Positions 52,493 to 60,262 of a stretch of 63,574 bases of DNA are shown here, in pieces (position 1 is the first letter of the stretch; each line of letters starts with the position of its first letter). Position numbers and translations under genes: made by a program. The DNA is from Selenomonadaceae bacterium UBA2897. GTDB taxonomy: Bacteria; Bacillota; Negativicutes; Selenomonadales; Selenomonadaceae. Location: NCBI GenBank assembly GCA_002350105.1, contig DEDT01000037.1:3724-67297 (forward strand), read 5' to 3'. Below the pieces are notes generated by a model, which did not search any database, was not told the origin of the DNA, and was given only the letters and a program-made list of their open reading frames with translations.

Positions 52493-52769
52493 CTACTCAT
52501 CCCGCCGCATGGATGATTCATACTCTGAAATGCGCACGCGATAATATTCTTCCAGCTCCGCCTCCATGAAATCGAGGAATGGCTTGCTGTCCCCGGCATT
52601 TTTCGCGCTCTGTCACGGTCGAGCCCTCGATGGCCGTGGAATGCGTGACCATGGAATAAAGATAAAATTTGTCAAAATCTATCTGGTCTTCGATGCAGAG
52701 CTCACGGAACCGAGCCACCAGCCGATCCAGCTCCTGCCGCCGCTGCTCGTCCATTTTGAAAACATCCAT
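52493..52769 (-). pseudogene. Fic-family gene, internally deleted
   Basis: From the ATG at 52769 (AGAGGAGGG upstream) the frame gives a Fic N-terminus up to YSMVTHSTAIEGSTVTE. It then breaks. In another frame just downstream comes a Fic-like C-terminus, AGDSKPFLDFMEAELEEYY to the stop at 52493. The central Fic core with HPFxxGNGR is gone, so no activity is expected. The remaining ends show the same pattern as the tag remnant. Confidence 0.75.
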
Positions 52770-52837
52770 TGGATTCCCTCCTCTTCTGAAGCCATCAGAC
52801 AAATCGATGATTGCAGAATTTTGCAAGATGGATGCCC

Positions 52838-53098
52838 TCAGCAAATATCCATCATCAGATCAGCAATCGAAAAGAGCGCGGCCTTGCCGCTCAGGAATAC
52901 TTTGCCCTCTGCGACGCGGCAATACAGGATGCCGCCGCGTACGGAGGCCTGGTATGCCGTCAGCGTGCTTCCGATGCGCTGGCTCCAATACGGTGCGATA
53001 TGGCAATGCCCGGAGCCACAGACCGGGTCTTCTGCAACATCGAGTTTCGGTGCAAAACTCCGCGACACGCAGTCATAGTCTTTGCCGCATACTTCATC
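52838..53098 (-). pseudogene. 3' fragment of a PhzF-family epimerase/isomerase gene (copy 1)
   Basis: The frame ends with a typical PhzF C-terminus: DYDCVSRSFAPKL, VAEDPVCGSGHCHIAPYW and GKAALFSIADLMMD. The N-terminal half is missing and the open frame runs out upstream into unrelated DNA. A shorter, differently deleted copy of the same gene lies at 60910-61085, and 44 bases at the 3' end (52848-52891) are nearly identical in both. Confidence 0.85.
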
Positions 53099-53109
53099 CC
53101 TCCAAAAAC

Positions 53110-53307
53110 ATCCCACAGTTCTCTCCATGATACCATGAAGAAAACGGGGGATGTCAAGTCTTTCGCCTCGGCCGAGCACTTTGTTGTTGTCCGCGCCCGG
53201 CGTCATCCCCATCCTCCAGAGCATCTGCCATTGGGCAGGCGCGTATCACAAGGAGGACGGCACGCACATCATGAAGCAGTGCCTGAAATGCGACCACCGC
53301 GCATAGT
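53110..53307 (+). pseudogene. Deletion remnant joining a pyridoxamine-oxidase-like gene and hxlR (copy 1)
   Basis: Bases 53110-53204 match the azlC-side end of the pyridoxamine-oxidase-like gene region (62268-62370). From 53201 the match jumps to the 3' end of hxlR (63196-63303), ending in the hxlR stop (53305-53307). The join is at CGTC, present in both parents, so it looks like a deletion across a 4-base repeat. The hxlR piece still encodes Gln-Cys-x-x-Cys at the end. The stop of the oxidase-like gene is lost. Confidence 0.85.
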
Positions 53308-53361
53308 TTCAGGACATAAAGGCAGCATCGACATAGGCATTTTTTTCGATAAACACAAAAA

Positions 53362-53403
53362 CAAGCCATCTTAGCACAGAAAATGATGTGCGGAGATGGC
53401 TTG
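53362..53403 (-). terminator. Terminator after the flavodoxin gene
   Basis: A stem AAGCCATCT/AGATGGCTT around a loop of about 23 bases sits beyond the flavodoxin stop (53424). It is closely related to the hairpin at 57179-57220 behind the second flavodoxin, with loop bases AAAATGATGT in both. Confidence 0.65.
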
Positions 53404-53423
53404 CTTTCCTTGTGAAAGAATTT

Positions 53424-53900
53424 TCAGCAGAACGTTTCCGCCCAGGCCTTGAGTTCGCCCGCGCCCGCATTCGACGCGAAACGGCGGCCCTCGCAGAGCT
53501 TAGCGCCGGGGCACGACGGAGCGAGAGCATCATTTGTGCGACCCATGGCGCTGCCGCCCGAGGTCGCGAACGGCACGATGGTCTTGCCCTTGAAATCATA
53601 GCTTTCGAGGAACGTGTTGATGATGTTCGGCGCACCGTACCACCAGATGGGGAAGCCTAGGAAAACCGTATCGTACGCTTCCATGTGCGATACTTGTCCC
53701 GCGATGGCGGGGCGCAGCGAACGGTCGTTTTTCTCCGCCGTCGTGCGACTCGTCCTGTCCTGCCAGTTGAGGTCAGCAGATGTATACGGCTGCTGTGGCA
53801 CGATTTCAAAGAGATCAGCGCCGATGGCATCCGCGAGTTTCTTCGCCACGCGTGCCGTCGTGCCTGACGCACTGAAATAAGCAACCAAATTCTTGTTCAT
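53424..53900 (-). CDS. Flavodoxin
   Basis: The start at 53900 (MNKNLVAYFSASGTTAR) has AAGGAAGGAA upstream; a longer reading into the upstream region has no such site. The 158-residue protein has the FMN phosphate loop SASGTTARVAK and the second loop FLGFPIWWYGAPNIINTFLE, which put it in the flavodoxin_4-like group. It carries electrons in the cytoplasm. A homologous fragment lies at 57233-57680. It is next to a nitroreductase gene and probably in one transcript. Confidence 0.92.
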   Translation of the reverse strand: MNKNLVAYFSASGTTARVAKKLADAIGADLFEIVPQQPYTSADLNWQDRTSRTTAEKNDRSLRPAIAGQVSHMEAYDTVFLGFPIWWYGAPNIINTFLESYDFKGKTIVPFATSGGSAMGRTNDALAPSCPGAKLCEGRRFASNAGAGELKAWAETFC

Positions 53901-53965
53901 ATGGGATTCCTTCCTTTCCAAAGCCTCATCGATGTTTTTTCCCATCCAGCATACCTGCATCTCTT

Positions 53966-54478
53966 TTACATGTAAACGACCGTCTCCGACAGTTCCTTGC
54001 GTTTTGTGTGCAATGGATTCATCGGTGCGTTTTCTGCGGCATAGCCAAGATCCATCATCATAAGGACTTCCTCATGCTCTGGCAGCCCCAGTTCTTTCGC
54101 CATTACTTCCGGATCAAAGGCGTTGATCCAGCAGCTATTCACGCCTTCATTTGCAGCGGCTAAAATCATATGCGTCGCCACGATGCTGGCATCCTCTACG
54201 CCAGAATCCCGCTTCCCTCCCGGATAGGTGAACGCATGATTTCTGTCAAACGCCACAATCACGCAGGTTGCCGCACCATAGCGGCAGGGCGTTGCCTTGT
54301 CGATGTTCGCGAGGCCTTCCTCTGATTCCACCACATAGATTTTCTGTTCCTGCAGGTTCTTGGCCGTGGGAGCCAGTCTTCCCGCTTCTAAAATCGCCTC
54401 CAACTGTGCCCTTTCCACTTTGCGTCCGTCAAATTTTCTGCAAGCATAACGCTCTGCAATCACCTGTTTGAATTCCAT
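53966..54478 (-). CDS. Nitroreductase family protein
   Basis: The 170-residue FMN protein has VIAERYACRKFDGRKV, LEAGRLAPTAKNLQ, AANEGVNSCWINAF and LMMMDLGYAAENAPMNPLH, a typical small nitroreductase. It likely reduces nitro compounds or quinones with NAD(P)H. It lies 65 bases before the flavodoxin and 13 bases after the aldo/keto reductase remnant. Confidence 0.93.
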   Translation of the reverse strand: MEFKQVIAERYACRKFDGRKVERAQLEAILEAGRLAPTAKNLQEQKIYVVESEEGLANIDKATPCRYGAATCVIVAFDRNHAFTYPGGKRDSGVEDASIVATHMILAAANEGVNSCWINAFDPEVMAKELGLPEHEEVLMMMDLGYAAENAPMNPLHTKRKELSETVVYM

Positions 54479-54491
54479 GCTGCACGCCTCC

Positions 54492-54663
54492 TCAATCTTC
54501 GATCGGATATGCCTTCAAAAGCATTTCACCGACTCCGTCCGCATCAGGGTTGTGAGCGCCCTTTCCCGTATCCATCGCACGAAGTTCCTCCATTTCCTCT
54601 TCAGTGAACGCCAAAACCGATCACTGGAATAAAATTTCCATCATTTAGCTGAATCTTTTTCAT
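54492..54663 (-). pseudogene. Aldo/keto reductase, internally deleted
   Basis: From the ATG at 54663 the frame reads MKKIQLNDGNFIPVIGFGV, the N-terminus of a 2,5-diketogluconate-reductase-type aldo/keto reductase. It then breaks, and a shifted frame gives the C-terminus TEEEMEELRAMDTGKGAHNP to the stop at 54492. A full-length enzyme has about 280 residues, so about 220 are missing, including the catalytic Tyr and His. The start overlaps the end of the lysR gene by about 20 bases. Confidence 0.85.
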
Positions 54664-55549
54664 GTCCTTTTTCCTCCTTTTCCCGCAGGAAAGCGATGAA
54701 CTTTTTCAATGCCCTCGATTGCGTTTCCTCGCTGCGCCAGGCCAGCAGGGAACCAAACTGAAGCCTCGGTTGGAAAGGCACATAGTGCATATGCTCATAC
54801 TGGGCGAGCGGTTTCAGGCAGATGACCACGCCCTGTCGGACTTCTGCCGCGACGACGCCGTTCGACAACACATTGTAGTTCACACAGAAATCCATCGCCG
54901 GCGTATACTCCCCGGACCACTTGCCCAGCATCTTATGGACGGGCGTGCCAAGATTCACCGTCACGACCTTCGTGCCTACCAAGTCACCCGGACGGATGCA
55001 ATCTCGCTGTGCCAGCGGATGCGCCTCGTGAATCAGCGTTCCCCATTCCTCTATGGTCTTCATTTTATGGGTCGCATAACGCTCGGCTGCTGGAAATGGT
55101 TCGAGGAAAAGCCCCATATCCAGATTGCCTTGCGCCATCCCGGCTTCGATATCTTCATTGTTGCCACTGTACAGCAGAAACTTCACAGCCGGAAATGCTT
55201 GCTGAAAATCCGCGATCAGCTTGGAAAGTTCCTCCACGCTTCGCATCTCCCAGCAACCGATGGAAATCCGGCCGCGCAAGTTCTCACTGTCCGCAACCAC
55301 TTCTTCACGGGCGCGCGCTGCGAGTTCCAGTATCTCCTGCGCCCGACGGCGGAACATCATGCCCTCTGCTGTCAGCTTGACGCTATGGTTCGTACGTTCA
55401 AAGAGCCGCGCCCCCAGTTCTCTCTCCAATTGCATCAACTGACGGGAAAGCGTCGGCTGCGTGATATGCAGCCGCTCTGCCGCCCGCGTGATATTCTGTT
55501 CTTCCGTCACCGCCAAGAAATAGCCCAACACACGCAGATCCATGCGCAT
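54641..55549 (-). CDS. LysR family transcriptional regulator
   Basis: The 302-residue protein has the helix-turn-helix MDLRVLGYFLAVTEEQNITRAAERLHITQPTLSRQL and a LysR effector domain (GRISIGCWEMRSVEELSKLI). GAGGG lies 5 bases before the ATG at 55549; the ATG at 55543 is also possible. It lies between the SDR genes and the redox genes in the same direction and is likely to control at least some of them. It sits upstream of the aldo/keto remnant, a frequent partner of such regulators. Confidence 0.92.
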   Translation of the reverse strand: MRMDLRVLGYFLAVTEEQNITRAAERLHITQPTLSRQLMQLERELGARLFERTNHSVKLTAEGMMFRRRAQEILELAARAREEVVADSENLRGRISIGCWEMRSVEELSKLIADFQQAFPAVKFLLYSGNNEDIEAGMAQGNLDMGLFLEPFPAAERYATHKMKTIEEWGTLIHEAHPLAQRDCIRPGDLVGTKVVTVNLGTPVHKMLGKWSGEYTPAMDFCVNYNVLSNGVVAAEVRQGVVICLKPLAQYEHMHYVPFQPRLQFGSLLAWRSEETQSRALKKFIAFLREKEEKGHEKDSAK

Positions 55550-55622
55550 CACCACCCTCGCGGTATAAGTTCGCTTCCAGCGTTCCTTTTTCCTGCCACA
55601 CAGCGAACCATCCTACAGATGA

Positions 55623-56279
55623 TCAATACACGACTTCATAAGCCCCGCGTTCTTCATACATCTTCCAATACTGCTTTGCAATCAGGGCTGGGTCATATTT
55701 CGCATCGCCTTTTTGGATGACGCCGCTGACCAGCACGCTGCCGACGAAGATGCCACGAGGCGCAAAGTCCGCATGGAGCACGATGTTCATGGCGTTCATC
55801 GCTGCCTTGTCAATGCAAAGCGGCTTGAGTGAGAGGATCGGCTGGAATGTTTTGGCAAAGCCACCGCCCGTGAAAAGAATCGCACCTTTTTTGCTGGCGA
55901 ACTCATCGGTTGCTACCAGTTGCGCTGCATGCCAGCCACTGGCCACATCCACTTGATACCGCTCCATCAGCAGCTGGCTGGTGATGGGCTGGTTTCCATC
56001 CGGCACCGTGATGCCGATATTGTAGACGAGTACGTCTGGCGTTCCCCAAGCCTTGCGAACAGTTTCGATTGCTCGTGTCAGCGTTTCCGGTTTTGCTGCA
56101 TCTGCGGCCACCGTCATGACCTCGATGCCTTCGGCCTCAAACGCTTGTTGATATTTTGCCAGATGCGGCGCTTTCCTGGCGATCAGCGCGACGCGAAACT
56201 CGTGATGGGCAAATTCCCTTGCTACCGCATTCCCGAGGCCCGGGCCTGCGCCTATGACGATGACGCTTTTCTTTGACAC
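55623..56279 (-). CDS. Short-chain dehydrogenase/reductase-like protein with degenerate active site
   Basis: The 218-residue Rossmann protein starts at a GTG behind AAAGGAGG. It has GAGPGLGNAVAREFA for NAD(P) binding and ARKAPHLAKY, but the usual NNAG reads NIGI. The YxxxK site reads LCIDK, so the catalytic Tyr is missing while the Lys stays. It may be inactive or act on an unusual substrate. It is 25 bases behind a normal SDR gene. Confidence 0.85.
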   Translation of the reverse strand: MSKKSVIVIGAGPGLGNAVAREFAHHEFRVALIARKAPHLAKYQQAFEAEGIEVMTVAADAAKPETLTRAIETVRKAWGTPDVLVYNIGITVPDGNQPITSQLLMERYQVDVASGWHAAQLVATDEFASKKGAILFTGGGFAKTFQPILSLKPLCIDKAAMNAMNIVLHADFAPRGIFVGSVLVSGVIQKGDAKYDPALIAKQYWKMYEERGAYEVVY

Positions 56280-56304
56280 TATGAATCCTCCTTTGCTTTA
56301 CAGC

Positions 56305-57054
56305 TTACGCAGTCACACCGCCATCGACCGCAATGTCCGCGCCGGTGATGAACGCTGCCTGCTCCGAGGCCAAGAATACCACGACAGGCGCGACTTCCTC
56401 CGGCTTGCCGAATCTGCCGAGCGGCACCATGCTAGTCACACGTGCCTTGTGTGCTTCCAGTGCCTCTGGCGACAATTCCGTCTTGTCGTAAATCGGCGTC
56501 ATGACCGGGCCGGGCGAGACCGTGTTGACGCGGACGCCGCTCTTGGCAAATTCCTTGCACCAGACCTTCGTAAAAGAACGCACCGCCGCCTTGCTGCCAG
56601 AATAGACGGACATGTTTGCATGTCCCACGCCCACGGCAGCCGAGGTCAGGTTGACGATGCTTCCACGGCTTTCCTGCAGCATCGGCAGCAGCAGATGCGT
56701 CAGCTCGAAAAGTGCGCGGGTATTGATGCCGAAAGCAGCATCAAATTCGCTCATCTTCACCTGCTCCATCGGCGTCACCGGAGCCCAGCCGGCATTGTTC
56801 ACCAGCGTGTCGAGACGTCCAAACGTTTCCTTGATGGTCTCCCGCAGCGCTTCCAAAACTTCATGGCGGGTGAGATCGCCCACGAACGTCTCGATGCCTC
56901 CTGCGAGCGATGCAGTCTCCCGCAGTCCTGCTTCATCCAGATCCGTTGCCAGCACCTTCGCGCCGCTCCTCGCAAATTGCAGCGCAATCTCGCGCCCGAT
57001 CCCCATTGCAGCTCCCGTTACCAAAACGATCTTGTCCTTCCATTCGATTTCCAT
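56305..57054 (-). CDS. Short-chain dehydrogenase/reductase
   Basis: The 249-residue classical SDR has TGAAMGIGREIA (cofactor loop), NNAGWAPVTP, LTSAAVGVGHANMSVYSGSKAA (Ser, Tyr, Lys catalytic set) and VSPGPVMTP. The C-terminal GADIAVDGG is standard. The Asp in TDLDEAG points to NAD rather than NADP. The substrate is unknown. It is the first gene of the set leading to lysR and the nitroreductase. Confidence 0.95.
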   Translation of the reverse strand: MEIEWKDKIVLVTGAAMGIGREIALQFARSGAKVLATDLDEAGLRETASLAGGIETFVGDLTRHEVLEALRETIKETFGRLDTLVNNAGWAPVTPMEQVKMSEFDAAFGINTRALFELTHLLLPMLQESRGSIVNLTSAAVGVGHANMSVYSGSKAAVRSFTKVWCKEFAKSGVRVNTVSPGPVMTPIYDKTELSPEALEAHKARVTSMVPLGRFGKPEEVAPVVVFLASEQAAFITGADIAVDGGVTA

Positions 57055-57178
57055 GTTGTTCCTCCCGTCTCTTGTTTCTGTCCTTCGTATGTGCTTATTG
57101 TATGCCAGATGCTCCGTTATGTAAAATACTTATATTATTATGCTTGAAATACATTTTTCGTATGATGAAAAACAAAAG

Positions 57179-57220
57179 CAAGCCATCTCCGTACAAAAAA
57201 TGATGTCCGAAGATGGCTTG
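57179..57220 (-). terminator. Terminator after the flavodoxin fragment
   Basis: CAAGCCATCT pairs with AGATGGCTTG around a loop of about 22 bases, and T's follow on the minus strand. It is a diverged copy of the hairpin at 53362-53403. Between 57055 and 57178 lies the upstream region of the SDR gene, with nothing else recognisable. Confidence 0.65.
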
Positions 57221-57232
57221 TTTCCTTTCCAC

Positions 57233-57680
57233 TTACTTCACAAGGCCGAGTCCAGCGAAGAATGCTTTGACATCAGCTTCCGATGCACCTTTCGCGAAGC
57301 GCTTGCCGTCCTGCCACTTTGCCTGTGGCGCGAACCGATGCAGGTAATCGCCAGACGAACCGATATCGCTCGAGGCAGACGTGCAGATCGGTACGAGTTT
57401 CTTGCCGGTGAAATCGTAGCTCTCCATAAACGTATCGATGATGCGCGGTGCCTGCCCCCACCAGATGGGATAAGCGATAACGACCGTGTCGTATTTTTCG
57501 AGGCCTTCCAGTTTGTTCTTGATGGCAGGGCGCGCCGATTCGTCCTTCTGCTCGACCGTCGCACGCGTCGTCTCATCGTTGTAGTTGAGATCCTCTTTCG
57601 TGTAGGCTTTCTCCGGCACGATTTCGAACTCATCGGCACCGAGTACCTTCGCCGCCGTGCCTGCTCCGGGAACTGTGAGC
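57233..57680 (-). pseudogene. 3' fragment of a flavodoxin gene
   Basis: The frame runs AAKVLGADEFEIVPEKAYTK, then IAYPIWWGQAPRIIDTFME and FAGLGLVK to the stop at 57233, clearly flavodoxin. It has no start of its own and the first 20 or so residues with the FMN phosphate loop are missing. Upstream it is joined out of frame to the flavoprotein at 57680-58314. It is homologous to the flavodoxin at 53424-53900. Confidence 0.85.
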
Positions 57681-58314
57681 TCTCGACGAGGGAGCGGGCA
57701 CCGCAGCCTGTGCCTAGCACCATGCCAACATCCTGCCACTCCATATACTCGCACAGGCGTTTATACGTCGCTGAAAGTACATCCATCGCGTGTGCACCGC
57801 TGTCGTAGCACGTGGCAATCAGCATGGACTTCTTGTTATGAAGCTTGCCCGTGCGCGAGTAGAAGCGGTCGACGATGGTCTTGAGCTGTGCCGACATCGT
57901 CCAGTAATAGAGCGGCGTCACCAGCACGAGCAGATCAGCGTTGAGCATTTTGGGCATCAGCGTATTCTCGATGTCATCGCTGTAGACGCACGGTCCATCC
58001 ATGTGGCAGGCATCGCAGCCTGCGCACGGATGGGTACTGGCCTTTGCCGCATCAAAGACGAAAACCTCATGTCCAGCACTCTGCGCCCCTTCGGTGAATT
58101 TCTGTGAAATATACTTTGACGTCGATTCGCTGTCCGCATGCGGGCTGCTATTGATAACAACAATCTTCATATTGCTTCCTCCCGAAATCGTACCTTTTTC
58201 CGGCACAGCTGCCTTTGTGGTTTCCCCGCCCGTGAACGACGCAAGGCCGCAGCCGCTTAAGAGTACCGTTAGTGCCCCCATGCCGCCGAGCTTCAGGAAA
58301 TCCCTGCGATTCAT
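57680..58314 (-). pseudogene. Tat-lipoprotein signal fused to an NADPH-dependent FMN reductase-like flavoprotein, broken 3' end
   Basis: It starts MNRRDFLKLGGMGALTVLLSGCG, a twin-arginine signal ending in a lipobox. After a linker comes a second likely start at 58170 (MKIVVINSSPHADSES) behind GGGAGG, opening an FMN reductase/iron-sulfur-flavoprotein domain with CAGCDACHMDGPCVYSDD and LYYWTMSAQLKTIVDRFYS. Around 57680 the reading frame leaves the natural sequence and runs through the flavodoxin remnant out of frame for another 140 codons. Either this is a chimera from deletions or the C-terminus was lost. An ORF of 358 codons (to 57238) remains open. Confidence 0.65.
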
Positions 58315-58607
58315 CGTACCGCACCTCCATTACCATTAACTGGATGACTTGTTTTCCTTTCGATGCCTTTATTGTACGACGCGCTCCAATATATGTCGAA
58401 TACTTATTTAGTTGTCATGGTTCATGCCTTTCAAGTATATTTCGTTCAGAGCCACGATAATGTTCATGCCTTCCATTATGCCGCGATAACATGAGAGACT
58501 CCTCCTTTTTCCATTCGCTGCAAAATCCGGATAATTTTATTCTAGCGTGATAGACATACCTTGTCGAATACCTGACCGGTATCATCTACCATACATTTTG
58601 AGCATAA

Positions 58608-58638
58608 CAAAAAAACGCCGCTCTTGTCAGCGCCGTTT
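58608..58638 (-). terminator. Terminator after the aldose epimerase gene
   Basis: On the minus strand AAACGGCGCT pairs with AGCGGCGTTT and runs into seven T's, 32 bases past the stop. The remaining gap to 58315 (about 290 bases) shows nothing beyond AT-rich sequence, probably promoter for the Tat flavoprotein. Confidence 0.8.
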
Positions 58639-58669
58639 CTTGCGTTATCGTATATAAATTTTACAGGTT

Positions 58670-59545
58670 TCAGCCAATCGTAATCGTATATTCCGTATGG
58701 AACGTCTTACCCGATGCGAGTTTTTGCGTACCGGGTTTGTCGGCGAACTCACCGTCGAAGTCCGCAAAGTCCGCATGGCCGTACCACGGCTCGAGGCAGA
58801 GGAACGGAGCTCCGCCTTTTTCAGGCATCCAGAGACCCCAATAAGGGAACCCGGGCGCGGAGATCGTCAGCGATTTCGCACTTTTGGTCGAGCGGATGGT
58901 AAGCGCATCAGATTTCAGATCATCGTAAGCGCGAACGCCGCCCGCGAAAAAGGCGTCACTTAACGGCAACTTGTCTCCTTTGAGACTTGGCTCTTTTTCA
59001 TGTGAGAACAGCACGCCCGGTGCGAGTTTATAACACTCCGTATCCTCGGAACGGTTGAACTGGATATAGCAATCCTCGATTTTTTCGCCATAGGCTATCG
59101 GGCAACGGAATGCTGGATGCGCACCGATGGAAAAAACCATCTCCGTCGTATCCTCATTCTGCACATCCCACGTCACACAGATGCTGCGTCCCTTGAGCAC
59201 ATAGCTCACCTCAAGGCGGAATTTCCACGGATATTTTGCAAGCGTTTCCTCCGTCCAACCGAGTGCGAAACGAATGGCATCCTTTTTTTGCTCCACAAGC
59301 GTAAAGTCAGAGATACGCGCAAGGCCGTGCGCAGGCAACTCGTATGTCTTGCCATCAACGCGGTACTTGCCGTCGACAAGCTTGCCGACGATGGGGAAAA
59401 GCAACGGCGCGCTGTATTTCCACCACGTTGGGTCTCCACGCCACAAATACTCCGTCTCATCAGCCCGTTCCTTAATCGAGCGCAATTCTGCCCCATGATC
59501 GCGCACCTGCACGAGCAAATCAGCATTTTCCAGCGAATATAACAT
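58670..59545 (-). CDS. Aldose 1-epimerase family protein (LacX-like)
   Basis: It probably interconverts anomers of a hexose. The start at 59545 (MLYSLENADLLVQ) has GGAAAGG nine bases upstream. The 291-residue beta-sandwich protein has EYLWRGDPTWWKYSAPLLFPIVG, LPAHGLARISDF with the catalytic His, and FSIGAHPAFRCP with the second His. LacX-type proteins are shorter relatives of GalM. It is a single gene with its own terminator. Confidence 0.9.
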   Translation of the reverse strand: MLYSLENADLLVQVRDHGAELRSIKERADETEYLWRGDPTWWKYSAPLLFPIVGKLVDGKYRVDGKTYELPAHGLARISDFTLVEQKKDAIRFALGWTEETLAKYPWKFRLEVSYVLKGRSICVTWDVQNEDTTEMVFSIGAHPAFRCPIAYGEKIEDCYIQFNRSEDTECYKLAPGVLFSHEKEPSLKGDKLPLSDAFFAGGVRAYDDLKSDALTIRSTKSAKSLTISAPGFPYWGLWMPEKGGAPFLCLEPWYGHADFADFDGEFADKPGTQKLASGKTFHTEYTITIG

Positions 59546-59674
59546 GTAGTTCATCCTTTCCTATAGTTATCAATACTACTAGTTGATTATCTATACTAAT
59601 TATACACGAGCTACACATGAAAATGTTTTCAAAAATTTCGCTGGACACTCGAGCACATCATCGCGGTCCTGCAT

Positions 59675-59785
59675 CTACCGCAAGCCACGGCAAAATCTGA
59701 CCGCGTCCATCTTGCGCCCATCCACGCCAGGGTCCGTGAAATCATACGGCTCGCCCGCCTCGAGTTTCTTTTCTTCTTCCGTCAT
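59675..59785 (-). pseudogene. 5' fragment of a sugar O-acetyltransferase gene (Maa/LacA-like)
   Basis: A 36-codon ORF from the ATG at 59785 reads MTEEEKKLEAGEPYDFTDPG and ends RFCRGLR. This is the usual maltose/galactoside acetyltransferase N-terminus, cut after the first helices. The hexapeptide-repeat domain is missing. Downstream sequence to 59546 shows no continuation. Confidence 0.7.
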
Positions 59786-59821
59786 ATCCTTGCACATCCT
59801 TCTGTTTTCTCCATCCTATAC

Positions 59822-59854
59822 CAAGAACGGCGTTGCCCGCAACGCCGTTCCTTG
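59822..59854. other. Inverted repeat
   Basis: AAGAACGGCGTT and AACGCCGTTCCTT pair around a 6-base loop. There is no T-run on either side, so a terminator role is uncertain. It lies in a gap between two gene remnants. Confidence 0.4.
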
Positions 59855-59951
59855 CTCTGTGCTATATTCTTTTTACAGATAGTCACAACGAAGCAGAGCC
59901 GGATTCAGGAATTTGTGCGGTCCGGGAAACCGCAGATATTTCATGCCTGGA

Positions 59952-60131
59952 TTATTTGTACGCCGCCTCGTAGATGGCGAGATAGTCTTCATCCGACAGG
60001 GCGAGCGGGTCGGCGGTGGTGTCGCCGCCGAGGACTTCGTGTACTTTCTTCGGGTAGAGTTTGAGCTCGTCCTGCGTGATGCCGGCTTCGCTCATCATGA
60101 GGTTGCTGTCCACGACGGAGAGCGTCGACAT
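59952..60131 (-). pseudogene. 3' fragment of an iron-containing alcohol dehydrogenase gene
   Basis: The minus-strand frame ends LYPKKVHEVLGGDTTADPLA and LSDEDYLAIYEAAYK, like the C-terminus of group III alcohol dehydrogenases. The frame enters the yeiH fragment at about 60132 and is no longer native there. The rest of the gene is missing. The family call is moderate because only about 55 residues are left. Confidence 0.65.
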
Positions 60132-60133
60132 CA

Positions 60134-60199
60134 TCGAGGCCCGCCGCACGGCAGCAGAAAAGGTCGCCCTGGCAGGAACTGAGGGCAGCGCCGTCGAAC
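60134..60199 (+). pseudogene. 66-base fragment of yeiH
   Basis: This stretch matches bases 47401-47466 inside the intact yeiH gene at about 85-90 percent. It is joined on the left to the alcohol dehydrogenase remnant and lies 64 bases before ogt. It marks the left limit of the second copy of the duplicated block. Confidence 0.88.
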
Positions 60200-60262
60200 T
60201 TTGATGATACGTATCGGTAGGGATCAGTAATTTCCAGCTGCCAAAAGGAGCCATCATAAACC

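Noticed and set aside
52838..53224. 128-codon ORF as an intact protein
   Set aside because: Only the PhzF C-terminal part is native. The first 40 or so codons come from the antisense of the oxidase/hxlR remnant.
59583..59882. 99-codon plus-strand ORF (MIIYTNYTRATHENV...)
   Set aside because: Low-complexity Ser-rich reading opposite the maa remnant, with no ribosome site. It is a shadow.
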